A DNA stretch of 24,923 bases from CAZSHX01 sp964606895 (GTDB lineage: Bacteria > Bacteroidota > Ignavibacteria > Kapaibacteriales > UBA2268): the NCBI GenBank assembly GCA_964606895.1, contig CAZSHX010000072.1:1-24923 (forward strand). Reading direction: 5' to 3'. The notes under the pieces were generated by a model that ran no database searches, had not been told where the DNA came from, and saw only the letters and a list, made by a program, of their open reading frames with translations. How positions within the stretch are numbered: position 1 is the first letter of the stretch; each line of letters begins with the position of its first letter. Below are positions 15,024-23,729 of the stretch, piece after piece. A program made the position numbers and the translations under genes.

Positions 15024-15941
15024 TTATTTTTGTATAATTAATTTTGTTGTAAATGTTTTTCCGTTTGTTGTAAGAACTAAATGATAAATTCCAACCGAAT
15101 AGCCGGATGTGTTCAACAGCACTTTGTCGCTTTCCTGAGATTGCGGTGCGAACAGGTCTTTGATTTTTCTTCCAAAATCATCATACAGTTCAAGTTTTGA
15201 ACCCGGGGTTTGTATCGAAAAAGGCACATTAATTACTGCCTGAGTAGATGCAGGATTCGGGGAAACATTAAATTGATTTGCATCAAGATTATCTTCAACT
15301 CCCCAATAACCGAGGCACGAGGTTTGACCTGTTTCTGCCTGAATAAAACAGGTGAGCGGTCCGCCACCCGAATTAAACGAAAGAAGCCAGTAAGGTTTAT
15401 CCATATCAAACAATGGGCTTTCTGAGTTTACTCCTACGCCTACTACTTGTACCTTCCAGTCAGGTCTATCTTTTTTGAATTGAACAAAACGGGAATTATT
15501 ATTGAGTGAGTCTGTCAGCGATTCAAGTGGTTTCCATTGAGTACTGTCCAAAGACTTTGTCGGCTGGAAAGGGAGTTGCGACGTTATCATTGATGCAGGA
15601 ACACTAACCGCCATGAATCCTAAGAAAGGAATCTGAACAACGGCATAAGTTTTCATTGAATCAAGAATCTGATCGGCAAAGCTGTAAGCCCAAGCAGAAG
15701 CAGTTCCTTTTTCGACATCAATTTTAATGTCAATACTAACCTGAATGGGAAGTGTCCCGCTCATTGAACCGACCAATAAAAGACGCGGATTTTTAATTCC
15801 GTCTTTAACTGCCTGATCTCTGGCGGCTTTAATTGCCTTGGCATCTTTTGCCTTGAAAGGCGTTAATGTGCCAAACTGAGAAAATACATTCTGCGAAAAC
15901 AGAAATGTAATTAAGCCGAAAATGAGTACAACTTTTCTCAT
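15024..15941 (-). CDS. T9SS cargo protein, first of a tandem pair
   Basis: A 305-residue protein from the ATG at 15941. An upstream in-frame start at 15974 would put hydrophobic but non-signal residues before the signal peptide KVVLIFGLITFLFSQNVFSQ. The middle domain contains PRLLLVGSM, SAWAYSFAD and KPYWLLSF, matching the paralog downstream. The C-terminus is a T9SS sorting domain (VSPNPASTQAVINV to GIYHLVLTTNGKTFTTKLI). It heads an operon-like run with the second paralog, asd and the YD-repeat gene. The spacer to purD is only 121 bases and AT-rich; no clear promoter was identified. Function unknown; probably a surface protein. Confidence 0.82.
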   Translation of the reverse strand: MRKVVLIFGLITFLFSQNVFSQFGTLTPFKAKDAKAIKAARDQAVKDGIKNPRLLLVGSMSGTLPIQVSIDIKIDVEKGTASAWAYSFADQILDSMKTYAVVQIPFLGFMAVSVPASMITSQLPFQPTKSLDSTQWKPLESLTDSLNNNSRFVQFKKDRPDWKVQVVGVGVNSESPLFDMDKPYWLLSFNSGGGPLTCFIQAETGQTSCLGYWGVEDNLDANQFNVSPNPASTQAVINVPFSIQTPGSKLELYDDFGRKIKDLFAPQSQESDKVLLNTSGYSVGIYHLVLTTNGKTFTTKLIIQK

Positions 15942-16062
15942 AATATCTATTTCATTAGTTAATAACAAATACATTTAAAATATAGACAAACAAAGACAAA
16001 AAAAATTTTCTCTTTGCAGATTATTGTTGAATTTAGTTATATTTAAAAATAACAAAGTAATT

Positions 16063-17346
16063 TTAATATTTAAGATAAACCAAGCCTTTCTGCCCTATAT
16101 CCTGTCTGAAATAAGCATTATCGAATTTGATTTTTTCTACGGCTTTGTAAGCATGGTCAATGGCTTCTTTCAAATAGGCACCTGTTCCGGTAACGCCAAG
16201 AACTCTTCCACCGGAAGTTATTAACTTACCTTCGCTCATTTTCGTTCCGGCATGATATACAAATGCACCTGCTTCTTCCGCATCTTCAATACCCGTAATC
16301 TCAAGTCCTTTCATGAATTTATCCGGATAGCCTTCGGAGGCAAGAACAACACAGCAGGCGAATCCCTTAGAAATTGATCGAATATAGCTTGTATCCAGTT
16401 CCCCATAAGCCGCTGAAAGCAGAAGCTTCGCAAAATCACCTTCAAAAACTGATAGTACTGCCTGAGTTTCGGGGTCGCCAAAACGGACATTGAACTCGAC
16501 AACTTTGGGTTCGCTGGCTTTTATCATCAATCCGACGTACAAACAACCTATGAAAGGATTGCCTTCGGCTTTCATTCCCGCAATAGCAGGTTTGATGATT
16601 CGATTTCGTACTTTTTCCAGCATACCTTCAGTTACAATCGGAGCAGGAGAATATGCTCCCATGCCGCCGGTATTTGCACCCTTGTCATCATTGTAAATCC
16701 GCTTATGGTCCTGCGAAGATGCAAGAGTAACAAATTCAGTTCCGTCGCAAACCGCTAAAATTGAAGCCTCTTCGCCTTCCATAAATTCTTCAATTACAAC
16801 AGTTTTGCCTGCTTCGTCAAAAAGCCCTTCGAAAAATGAGTCCAGGGTTTCATGGGCTTCTTTCAAAGTTGTTGCAACAACAACTCCTTTGCCGGCGGCT
16901 AATCCATCAGCTTTCAATACTATGGGCAAACTGCAGGAATCAAGATATTTATGTGCCGAAACCGCTTCGTCTGCCTCAAAACAAGCGTAAGCCGCTGTTG
17001 GAATGTTATGCCGCATCATAAATTCTTTTGCAAATTTCTTGGAAGATTCAAGCTGAGCCGCGGATTTTCCGGGTCCGAAAACTGCAATGCCTTCGCCACG
17101 CAAGCTGTCCGCCATGCCATTCGATAGAGGCTGTTCGGGACCGACAACTACAAGCGAAATTGAGTTATTTTTGCAAAAATTGATTATTTCTTCATGGTTT
17201 GAAATATCAATTTTTGCTTCTTCAGCAATTTTGAAAATCCCTGGATTGCCCGGAACGCAATAAAGTTTCTTCATTGATGAAGATTTTGAAAGTGTGTAGG
17301 CTAATGCGTGCTCTCTGCCGCCACTGCCAATTAATAATATATTCAT
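16063..17346 (-). CDS. purD: Phosphoribosylamine-glycine ligase (GAR synthetase)
   Basis: The second step of purine synthesis: joins glycine to phosphoribosylamine with ATP, acting on a product made from PRPP. The 427-residue ATP-grasp enzyme shows the N-terminal GSGGREHAL motif (7-14), VVVGPEQPL (67-74), the ATP-grasp KADGLAAGKGV (145-155), the SQDHKRIYNDDKGANTGGMGAYSPAP block (211-236) and EFNVRFGDPETQ. Length and ends are typical. AAGG lies just before the ATG. It is transcribed divergently from the Rieske-queG pair across a 107-base spacer, and no other pur gene is adjacent. Confidence 0.97.
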   Translation of the reverse strand: MNILLIGSGGREHALAYTLSKSSSMKKLYCVPGNPGIFKIAEEAKIDISNHEEIINFCKNNSISLVVVGPEQPLSNGMADSLRGEGIAVFGPGKSAAQLESSKKFAKEFMMRHNIPTAAYACFEADEAVSAHKYLDSCSLPIVLKADGLAAGKGVVVATTLKEAHETLDSFFEGLFDEAGKTVVIEEFMEGEEASILAVCDGTEFVTLASSQDHKRIYNDDKGANTGGMGAYSPAPIVTEGMLEKVRNRIIKPAIAGMKAEGNPFIGCLYVGLMIKASEPKVVEFNVRFGDPETQAVLSVFEGDFAKLLLSAAYGELDTSYIRSISKGFACCVVLASEGYPDKFMKGLEITGIEDAEEAGAFVYHAGTKMSEGKLITSGGRVLGVTGTGAYLKEAIDHAYKAVEKIKFDNAYFRQDIGQKGLVYLKY

Positions 17347-17453
17347 AAATGCCTTAAAAAGATTATTTTCTTTAATTAATTTCTATTAGATTTGTAATTT
17401 AAATAAATTTTTGTGATAATTTAAATATTTTTATCATCACCACTTAAATAATT

Positions 17454-17867
17454 ATGGATAATAACGAAAAATATTTCTTCGAAAAAGAAACTATAGACGG
17501 AAAAGAGTTTCTCAAACTTGGAAGATCTGTTGACTTTTTCGAAAAAAAAGGCAAAAAGTTTGTTTTTGGGGATAATGTAGAGGAGCAAATCGCTGTTTTA
17601 CGTTTTGAGAAAAAGCTCTACGCACTTTCAAATATTTGTCCTCATCGGCATCAAGACCAAATCCATAATGGTTTTCTTGAAAACGGGAATGTGATTTGTC
17701 CCGCCCACGGCTGGACCTATTCGCTTGAAACAGGTGACAACGTTAATTTCAAGCAGGGAATCCGCCGGCTGAAGAAATTTAATATTATTGAACAAGATGG
17801 ATTTGTATTTTTAGAAAAGCCTGAATTTGAAGTTCCTCTATGGAAGATTAATCTGACAAATGATTGA
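17454..17867 (+). CDS. Rieske [2Fe-2S] protein, NirD-like
   Basis: A 137-residue small electron-transfer protein. Its cluster ligands are C62 and H64 in CPHRHQD and C82 and H85 in CPAHGW, the standard CxH-(17)-CxxH arrangement. There is no signal peptide or membrane helix, so it is a soluble cytoplasmic ferredoxin-like protein similar to the small subunit of nitrite reductase or to dioxygenase ferredoxins. No large subunit is adjacent. It overlaps the start of queG by 8 bases, so the two are translated together. It may hand electrons to QueG or to another enzyme; that role is inferred only from the neighbourhood. Confidence 0.88.
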   Translation: MDNNEKYFFEKETIDGKEFLKLGRSVDFFEKKGKKFVFGDNVEEQIAVLRFEKKLYALSNICPHRHQDQIHNGFLENGNVICPAHGWTYSLETGDNVNFKQGIRRLKKFNIIEQDGFVFLEKPEFEVPLWKINLTND

Positions 17868-18786
17868 ACCCGGACTGAATATTAAAAAAGTAATTTCAGA
17901 TAAAGCCTTGCAACTTGGTTTTGCGAAAATCGGTTTTGCAAAATCGGAGCCTCTTCATCCCGAAATTGAACATTTCCGCAATTGGCTGGAGTTGGGATAC
18001 CAAGCTGAAATGAAATACTTGGAAAGGAACTTTGAAAAAAGAGAAGATATTTCCAATATTCTTGCGGATGCAAAAACAGTAATCGTTACTGCAACAAATT
18101 ATTATACCGATTTCCATCACTTACCAAGCACAAATATGATTTCCCGATATGCTTGGGGCGATGATTACCATGAAGTAATTCTTTCAAAGCTTAAGGAACT
18201 GGAAAATTATATAAATGCCGAGTTTGGAGGGGATTCTAAGTCTTATGTTGATACAGGTTCAATTTTGGAAAAGGCTTGGGCTGTTCGTGCCGGAATCGGC
18301 TGGCAGGGAAAAAACAGTCTGTTGCTTACAAAAGAATTCGGTTCTTATGTTTTTCTTGGAATCATTATTTCTACTCTGGAAATTGAACCTGACAAACCGA
18401 TGGATGATTTCTGCGGAAAGTGTATCAAGTGCCTCGATTCTTGTCCGACAAATGCAATTGTTTTGCCAAAAGTTGTGGACTCCCGGAAATGTATTTCCTT
18501 CTGGAATATTGAAGCAAAGCCTGAGATGGAGTTTCCTTCAGAAGTAGCTGAAAATTTGAATGGCAGGCTGTTTGGTTGTGATATTTGTCAGGAGGTTTGC
18601 CCATGGAATTCTAAGAAATCAGCAACTCAGGTTTTAGAGTTTTATCCGAGAAACGGTGAAATATCGTTAACCAAAGAAGCAATTGATTCAATGAGACAAG
18701 AAGAATTTTCCGAAAGATTCAAAAACTCGCCAATCAAAAGATTGAAACTCGAAGGACTGAAAAGGAATGCTAAATATCTGAAATAA
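17860..18786 (+). CDS. queG: Epoxyqueuosine reductase
   Basis: The last step of queuosine synthesis in tRNA: reduces the epoxide of epoxyqueuosine in a cobalamin-dependent reaction. The 308-residue protein has the SYVDTGSILEKAWAVRAGIGWQGKN segment (about 128-152) including the likely catalytic Asp131, and two [4Fe-4S] sites: C185, C188, C191 and C195 (CGKCIKCLDSC), C211, and C240, C243 and C247 (CDICQEVC). The ATG lies within the end of the Rieske gene, an 8-base overlap typical of tight coupling. There are no C-terminal HEAT repeats, so this is the short form. trxB follows after about 80 bases. Confidence 0.95.
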   Translation: MIEPGLNIKKVISDKALQLGFAKIGFAKSEPLHPEIEHFRNWLELGYQAEMKYLERNFEKREDISNILADAKTVIVTATNYYTDFHHLPSTNMISRYAWGDDYHEVILSKLKELENYINAEFGGDSKSYVDTGSILEKAWAVRAGIGWQGKNSLLLTKEFGSYVFLGIIISTLEIEPDKPMDDFCGKCIKCLDSCPTNAIVLPKVVDSRKCISFWNIEAKPEMEFPSEVAENLNGRLFGCDICQEVCPWNSKKSATQVLEFYPRNGEISLTKEAIDSMRQEEFSERFKNSPIKRLKLEGLKRNAKYLK

Positions 18787-18865
18787 AGTATATGAATGCA
18801 CGTCAATATAGTTTCAAAAAAGAAAAATAAATCTATAAATAATCATAATAAAAATGGAGAAGAAT

Positions 18866-19810
18866 ATGGCTGAACATCACAAAGTTATCGTTATCGGTTC
18901 CGGACCTGCAGGCTTTACTGCGGCAATTTATTCAAGCAGAGCATTGCTCGATACTGTTGTTTTCGAAGGTCAGCAACCGGGGGGACAGCTTACCATAACA
19001 ACAGAAGTAGAAAATTTTCCCGGCTTTACTCATGGCATTCAGGGACCTGAATTGATGAATGTTCTTCGCGAACAAGCCGCACGTTTTGGTGCAAAATCAA
19101 TCAATGAAACTATCGAAAAAGTTGATTTTTCTGAAAGACCTTTCAGGATGTGGTCAGACAAAAACAAAGAATACACTGCCGATTCTGTAATTATTTCCAC
19201 TGGTGCAACTGCACGCCGTCTTTACGGAAAAGGTGAAGACACTTACTGGGGATATGGTATTTCCGCTTGTGCCACATGCGACGGATTCTTTTACCGCGGA
19301 TTGAAAATTTTCGTTATCGGCGGGGGAGATTCTGCAATGGAGGAAGCTAACTTTCTGACGAATTTTGCTTCGTCAGTTACATTGCTTCATCGCCGTCAGG
19401 AATTCCGTTCCTCCAAAATCATGCTTGAAAGAGCACAAAATAATCCCAAAATAGATTTCCTTCTTGATTCTGTTATTGATGAATTTTTGGGGGAAGAAAA
19501 CAACGGCATAAAAAGACTTACAGGTATTCGTGTTCAAAACGTCAAGACAGGGGAGATGACTGTTATGCCGACCGATGGAGTTTTTTATGCGATTGGACAC
19601 GACCCGAATACTTCGATTTTCAAGGGAATTATTGATATGGATGAAACAGGGTATATCAAAACAATAGGTAAATCCTCTTATACCAATATTCCGGGTGTTT
19701 TTGCCTGCGGAGATTGTCAGGACCATGTTTACCGCCAGGCGATTACTGCCGCGGGAAGCGGTTGCATGGCGGCAATTGATGCCGAACGATGGCTTAGCGA
19801 AAGCAAATAG
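18866..19810 (+). CDS. trxB: Thioredoxin reductase
   Basis: An FAD flavoprotein that reduces thioredoxin with NADPH. The 314-residue protein shows the FAD-binding GSGPAG (11-16), GGQLTITTEVENFPG (39-53), the redox-active CATC (135-138) in ACATCDG, the NADPH-binding GGGDSAMEEA (152-161), and the closing FAD motif GVFACGDCQD..YRQAITAAGSG. I chose the ATG at 18866 since GGAG at 18856-18859 precedes it properly; an ATG four codons upstream overlaps that ribosome site. A clear terminator follows, ending the redox group begun by the Rieske protein. Confidence 0.96.
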   Translation: MAEHHKVIVIGSGPAGFTAAIYSSRALLDTVVFEGQQPGGQLTITTEVENFPGFTHGIQGPELMNVLREQAARFGAKSINETIEKVDFSERPFRMWSDKNKEYTADSVIISTGATARRLYGKGEDTYWGYGISACATCDGFFYRGLKIFVIGGGDSAMEEANFLTNFASSVTLLHRRQEFRSSKIMLERAQNNPKIDFLLDSVIDEFLGEENNGIKRLTGIRVQNVKTGEMTVMPTDGVFYAIGHDPNTSIFKGIIDMDETGYIKTIGKSSYTNIPGVFACGDCQDHVYRQAITAAGSGCMAAIDAERWLSESK

Positions 19811-19821
19811 AATATTTTTTA

Positions 19822-19858
19822 TCCCCCTCAGCAAATCAGTTCAGGGGGATTTTTTTTG
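19822..19858 (+). terminator. Terminator after trxB
   Basis: ATCCCCCT (19822-19829) pairs perfectly with AGGGGGAT (19844-19851) across a 14-base loop and is followed by seven more T. Confidence 0.88.
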
Positions 19859-20216
19859 AAACATTGTATGAAATTCTACACCGTCCTGTTCAATTTTGAA
19901 TATCAACAATATTTTTCCAAATACAAAAAATTGACATATTTATTTTTTTGACGAATATTCAGGATAATACTTTTAAATTGTATCTTTGAAAAGATCATAG
20001 CTCATCCAATAGGTTCCGTTTTAGTTATTCCGTTAGTATGGTGCCATAGCGAGATTAATTCAAATCTTCTAAGTATATTTACAATATGATTTAAACTCAT
20101 GCGTTTACATAACGATTTTTAAAATTCATAACTTCATATATCATCACAAAATTCTTATATGATTTCATAAATAGTATTATAATCGAAAAAATCATTTATC
20201 AATAGAAGAAAATTTA
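19859..20216 (+). promoter_or_regulatory. Long AT-rich leader region of the helicase gene, candidate promoter
   Basis: A 358-base gap without coding sequence. TATCTTTG at 19981-19988 matches the Bacteroidota -7 box TAnnTTTG, but the -33 box is poor. If used, it would give a 5' leader of about 220 bases. Long leaders are known for cold-shock-induced DEAD-box helicase genes. I found no named riboswitch fold. Confidence 0.35.
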
Positions 20217-21686
20217 ATGACAAAACTCACATTTGACAAGTTCAATCTGTCAAAATCTATGCAGCAAGCCATCGCCGATATGGGATTCGAAGAAGCCTCG
20301 CTGATCCAATCCGAAACAATCCCACTTATCCTTGAAGGTAAAGACGTTATCGGAAATGCCCAAACCGGTACCGGCAAAACTGCCGCTTTTGCTATTCCTA
20401 CAATTGAAAATTTAGACCCTACAATGAGGGAAATCCAGGCTATCGTGCTTTGTCCTACCAGAGAATTGGTTATTCAGGTTACAGAAGAATTTCGCAAGCT
20501 GATGAAGTACAAAGAAAGAATGTCCGTGGTCGCAATTTATGGCGGACAGGAAATTGACCGTCAGTTCCGCTCTCTCAAAAATAATCCTCAGGTCATAATC
20601 GGTACTCCCGGAAGAATGATGGACCATCTTAACCGCGGAACCATAAATTTAAAATCAATCAAATTTGTTATTTTGGACGAAGCTGACGAAATGCTTGACA
20701 TGGGTTTCAGAGAAGATATCGAAATCATTTTGAAGGACACTCCTGCCGACAGACAAACAGTCATGTTTTCTGCCACTTTGCCTGATGCTATCGTCAGATT
20801 GATGAAGCATTACCAAAAGTCGCCTGTCAAAGTTGATGTTACGCGTCATTCCACAAACGCCCCAAAAATTGAACAAGTTTATTTCGAAGTCCGCGAAAAA
20901 GGAAAGCCCGAAGCTCTTGCACGTTTGCTTGACCTGCACGGCATCAAATTAGCACTTGTATTTTGCAATACTAAAGTCGGCGTGGACGAACTTGTTGAAA
21001 ATCTTAAAACCAGAGGTTACTTTGCCGAAGCTTTGCACGGCGATTTAAGCCAAAGACAGCGCGACAAAGTTATGAGCGGTTTCCGCGGCGGTTCAGTCGA
21101 AATCCTTGTTGCCACAGACGTTGCGGGCAGAGGAATTGACGTTAACGATATCGAAGCCGTATTTAACTACGACCTTCCGCAGGATGATGAAGATTACATT
21201 CATCGCATCGGCAGAACCGGCAGAGCCGGAAAAAGCGGTATTGCTTTTTCTTTTGTCTCCGGCAAGCAGATTTACAATTTGAAAAGTATTGAAAAAGCTA
21301 ATAATATCCGTATTACACGCAGACAGCTTCCATCGGTTGACGATTTGGACGAAACACGCGTAAAAAATATCGGTATTAAGATAAAAGAAGCAGTTGAAAA
21401 GGGACATTTAAACAAATATATTAACCTTGTTGAAGAGTTAATGGGCGATGATTTCACATCACTCGATGTTGCCGCCGCATTGCTTAAAATGACTATTGAT
21501 ACTAAAAATGACGGTTTCGACAGTTCAATTGTGCTCGATGATGACTATTCAAAATTGCGTGATTTCAAACGTTCCAAACCGGACTTCAAGAAAAAACGCG
21601 AATATTCAGCACCTAAACGCTTCGATACTCCAAAATTCAGCAGATTCGGCAAAAAAAGATGCGATTCCAGGGAAAGAACAAGATAG
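20217..21686 (+). CDS. DEAD-box ATP-dependent RNA helicase
   Basis: A 489-residue RNA helicase of the DeaD/RhlE/CshA type, which unwinds RNA during ribosome assembly, mRNA turnover or growth in the cold. Motifs in order: Q motif with Gln31, AQTGTGKT (48-55), PTRELVIQ (80-87), TPGRMMDHL (130-138), DEAD (154-157), SAT (185-187), LVFCNTKVGVDEL (247-259), ALHGDLSQRQRD (272-283), ATDVAGRGIDV (299-309) and HRIGRTGR (329-336). A C-terminal domain of about 130 residues follows, with an ALLKMTID segment like DeaD/CshA proteins and a basic tail. The last codons follow a run of seven A (21651-21657); the -1 frame stays open for another 20 or so codons (see findings). The family name is certain, the exact ortholog is not. 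Confidence 0.94.
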   Translation: MTKLTFDKFNLSKSMQQAIADMGFEEASLIQSETIPLILEGKDVIGNAQTGTGKTAAFAIPTIENLDPTMREIQAIVLCPTRELVIQVTEEFRKLMKYKERMSVVAIYGGQEIDRQFRSLKNNPQVIIGTPGRMMDHLNRGTINLKSIKFVILDEADEMLDMGFREDIEIILKDTPADRQTVMFSATLPDAIVRLMKHYQKSPVKVDVTRHSTNAPKIEQVYFEVREKGKPEALARLLDLHGIKLALVFCNTKVGVDELVENLKTRGYFAEALHGDLSQRQRDKVMSGFRGGSVEILVATDVAGRGIDVNDIEAVFNYDLPQDDEDYIHRIGRTGRAGKSGIAFSFVSGKQIYNLKSIEKANNIRITRRQLPSVDDLDETRVKNIGIKIKEAVEKGHLNKYINLVEELMGDDFTSLDVAAALLKMTIDTKNDGFDSSIVLDDDYSKLRDFKRSKPDFKKKREYSAPKRFDTPKFSRFGKKRCDSRERTR

Positions 21687-21750
21687 ATTTTTCCTTTCCG
21701 GAGCGAATACCTGGAAACTAATTTTTAAAAAATAGAATCAGGTTAAAATT

Positions 21751-21783
21751 AAAGGCTGTCTCGCAAGTGACGGTCTTTTTTTA
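21751..21783 (+). terminator. Terminator after the helicase gene
   Basis: AAAGGCTGTC (21751-21760) pairs with GACGGTCTTT (21769-21778), including two G-U pairs, over an 8-base loop, followed by T-run to 21782. It resembles the hairpins at 1596 and 2835. The following 300 bases to 22086 are AT-rich, with no gene seen and a promoter at the far end. Confidence 0.75.
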
Positions 21784-22025
21784 TATCAAGCGAAAAATTT
21801 TTCAAAAAGTTCTTTGCTTTTTTTGTTTTGAATCTGTTTTCCTCTAAAAACAGCAAATATTTTCATTCACGACAATCTGCTTGATAATGTGTGTGCATCA
21901 GGAAAATGCCAAATATATTTCAAATAACCGAAAAATCTTTTCAATTATTTTCAAATTTGTGTGAGACATTTTTGTGTTTCATGTGTCATAGTATATATGG
22001 AAGTGACAAATTTTGAAAAAGTTTG

Positions 22026-22055
22026 TTTGCTTTTGTAATTTTTTAGTTAATTTTG
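22026..22055 (+). promoter_or_regulatory. Bacteroidota-type promoter for the 22087 gene
   Basis: TTTG (22026-22029), an 18-base spacer and TAATTTTG (22048-22055) fit the TTTG / TAnnTTTG consensus. Transcription would start about 22062, leaving a 25-base leader that holds the ribosome site AAGGA before the ATG. Confidence 0.55.
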
Positions 22056-22086
22056 CTGTGTAAATTAAATTTTAAGGAAAAAAACA

Positions 22087-23406
22087 ATGAAAACGAAAAT
22101 ATATATTTTGCTCGCCGTGCTTATCTCGCTTGCCGGTATTCAAGAACTAAATGCTCAGGATACTATATGGAAGAGAATAGTTAATAGTGAATCTTCAGGA
22201 CAATTTACTAAAAGTGGAACACATATACTATACACTGTTCTAAAAGATGGAAGTGAATCCACAATTCAATTAATATCTGCTGATAGTGGTAGAGTGATAT
22301 GGACTGACGACTCTACTAATCTTGGTGGTCAATTATTATCACCGGACAGCCTTACCTTCGCGACAAATAATGGTGGCTCAGATTCAAACGGTTTTGTAGC
22401 TATTCGCAGATTAAGCGATGGAGCTATTTTAAAACGATTTGACACAGTTTTTACAAATAATTATCCAAGACCTTTTCCTTATAGTTGGAAAATTGGTGCA
22501 GGTTCATTCTCCAATAATGGCAGATACTTATTCGTCTTGACCGATGACCGAAAACCCTATGGTCACACTGATGAAACTGTACATAATTATATTTTTAAAA
22601 TTGATGTATTAACTGGACAGCTCGTTAATCTCAGATTAGATAGCTCATTAAGCTATTTCGTCAATAAACCCGATGAAGATAAACTAATTTGCTGGAATAG
22701 ACATGGTATCGCTTTCTACGATACTGAAAGCCTAAATGAACAAAAAAGCTATAGGGATGGTGGAATTTTCAGAATCAGCCGTAGCGGCAGATATATTACG
22801 ACCATGCATGGCCAAGACAGCTTAATAACTTGGGATACTCAAAGAGATTCCATCATTAAACGAAATCATTTGGATAGCTTTTATTTAACAACACTTAGAT
22901 ATACTTCTAATGATAGCATCGTTGTTTTGCTTTATATGAAGAATACAGTGAATCATATTTTGGTTTACAATATTTTTACGAATACAAAGTTGAATGATTT
23001 CGTTTTCCATCCGCTTTTTGATGAAAATACTTATTATTTTGCTCTTTCCCCTGATGATTCAAAACTATTAGTAATTGGTGAAGGTACAGGCATTTATATG
23101 TATGATTTAACCTTATTACCTACTGCTAAAAAAGATGATAATCCTCCGGATGCTATTATAAGAGTTAATCCCAACCCGGCATTGGGTAATGTAGCCATAG
23201 AACTTGATTCCCAAACTTATTATGATGCGATAATTTCGTTATATGATGAAAATGGTAGTTTCGTTATGAACATTAAGGAAGGAAATTATAATTCAGGCAT
23301 GAACACCATTACGTTCAGTACCAAGAATCTCTCTAACGGGATATACTTCATTCGGGTAGCTGGAAGCCGAGTTAATCAATCATCAAAATTAATAATCAAT
23401 AAATAA
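22087..23406 (+). CDS. T9SS-exported WD40-like beta-propeller protein
   Basis: A 439-residue protein. The signal peptide is KIYILLAVLISLAGIQELNAQ. The body shows repeats of the WD40/YVTN propeller type, for example TLFATNN-like strands ending in VAIRRLSDGAILKRF, FKIDVLTGQLVNLRL, FRISRSGRYITTMHGQD followed by LITWDTQRDSIIKR, and FALSPDDSKLLVIGEGTGIYMYDL. The last 80 residues are a T9SS sorting domain, from VNPNPALGNVAIEL to SNGIYFIRV and a basic end. It should be exported and surface-attached; the ligand is unknown. A single-gene unit with its own promoter; a repeat-filled gene-free stretch follows. Confidence 0.87.
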   Translation: MKTKIYILLAVLISLAGIQELNAQDTIWKRIVNSESSGQFTKSGTHILYTVLKDGSESTIQLISADSGRVIWTDDSTNLGGQLLSPDSLTFATNNGGSDSNGFVAIRRLSDGAILKRFDTVFTNNYPRPFPYSWKIGAGSFSNNGRYLFVLTDDRKPYGHTDETVHNYIFKIDVLTGQLVNLRLDSSLSYFVNKPDEDKLICWNRHGIAFYDTESLNEQKSYRDGGIFRISRSGRYITTMHGQDSLITWDTQRDSIIKRNHLDSFYLTTLRYTSNDSIVVLLYMKNTVNHILVYNIFTNTKLNDFVFHPLFDENTYYFALSPDDSKLLVIGEGTGIYMYDLTLLPTAKKDDNPPDAIIRVNPNPALGNVAIELDSQTYYDAIISLYDENGSFVMNIKEGNYNSGMNTITFSTKNLSNGIYFIRVAGSRVNQSSKLIINK

Positions 23407-23420
23407 ACGATAAAATGATG

Positions 23421-23532
23421 TCTGAACTGGGATTTCAGGGATTCATGGGATTCATTGGATTAAGAGGATTTAAGAAAAGATTTTCTTGAAAAATCCGTGT
23501 AATCAGTAAATCCAAATAATCCGTGATTCAGA
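23421..23532. repeat. Large imperfect palindrome of GGATT / AATCC units
   Basis: About 112 bases that fold back on themselves. The ends are TCTGAA (23421-23426) and TTCAGA (23527-23532), and the tip is AAGAAAA (23472-23478) with TTTTCTT (23481-23487). The left side repeats GGATT and the right side AATCC. A half copy in inverse orientation is at 23973-24019. Confidence 0.65.
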
Positions 23533-23570
23533 TATTTCCATATTCACCCATTGATAATTAGACAATTTTC

Positions 23571-23588
23571 ATTGTCACGAAGTGACAA
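23571..23588. repeat. Short palindrome ATTGTCAC-GTGACAA
   Basis: TTGTCAC (23572-23578) and GTGACAA (23582-23588) are perfectly complementary around GAA. It is followed by CGGT...ACCG and a CCGTCCCG-containing stretch to 23645, probably part of the same repeat cluster. Confidence 0.55.
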
Positions 23589-23646
23589 AAGGTCGGTAGA
23601 AATATAACACCGCCCAAGATGTTCCGTCCCGTTCGGAAGGGAAGAT

Positions 23647-23694
23647 ATTTTTAACCTCTTTCCCAAGCTCCCGCTTGGGAAAGAGGTTAAAAAT
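23647..23694. repeat. Perfect 22-bp inverted repeat with 4-base loop
   Basis: The arms 23647-23668 and 23673-23694 are exact reverse complements around TCCC. The core TTCCCAAGC / GCTTGGGAA recurs at 24147-24182 and 24200-24223, so this is the best-preserved member of a palindromic element family. It could also act as a strong terminator in either direction. Confidence 0.85.
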
Positions 23695-23729
23695 TTGAAC
23701 GAGGAATGATACTTGAACTTCAAATTCAT

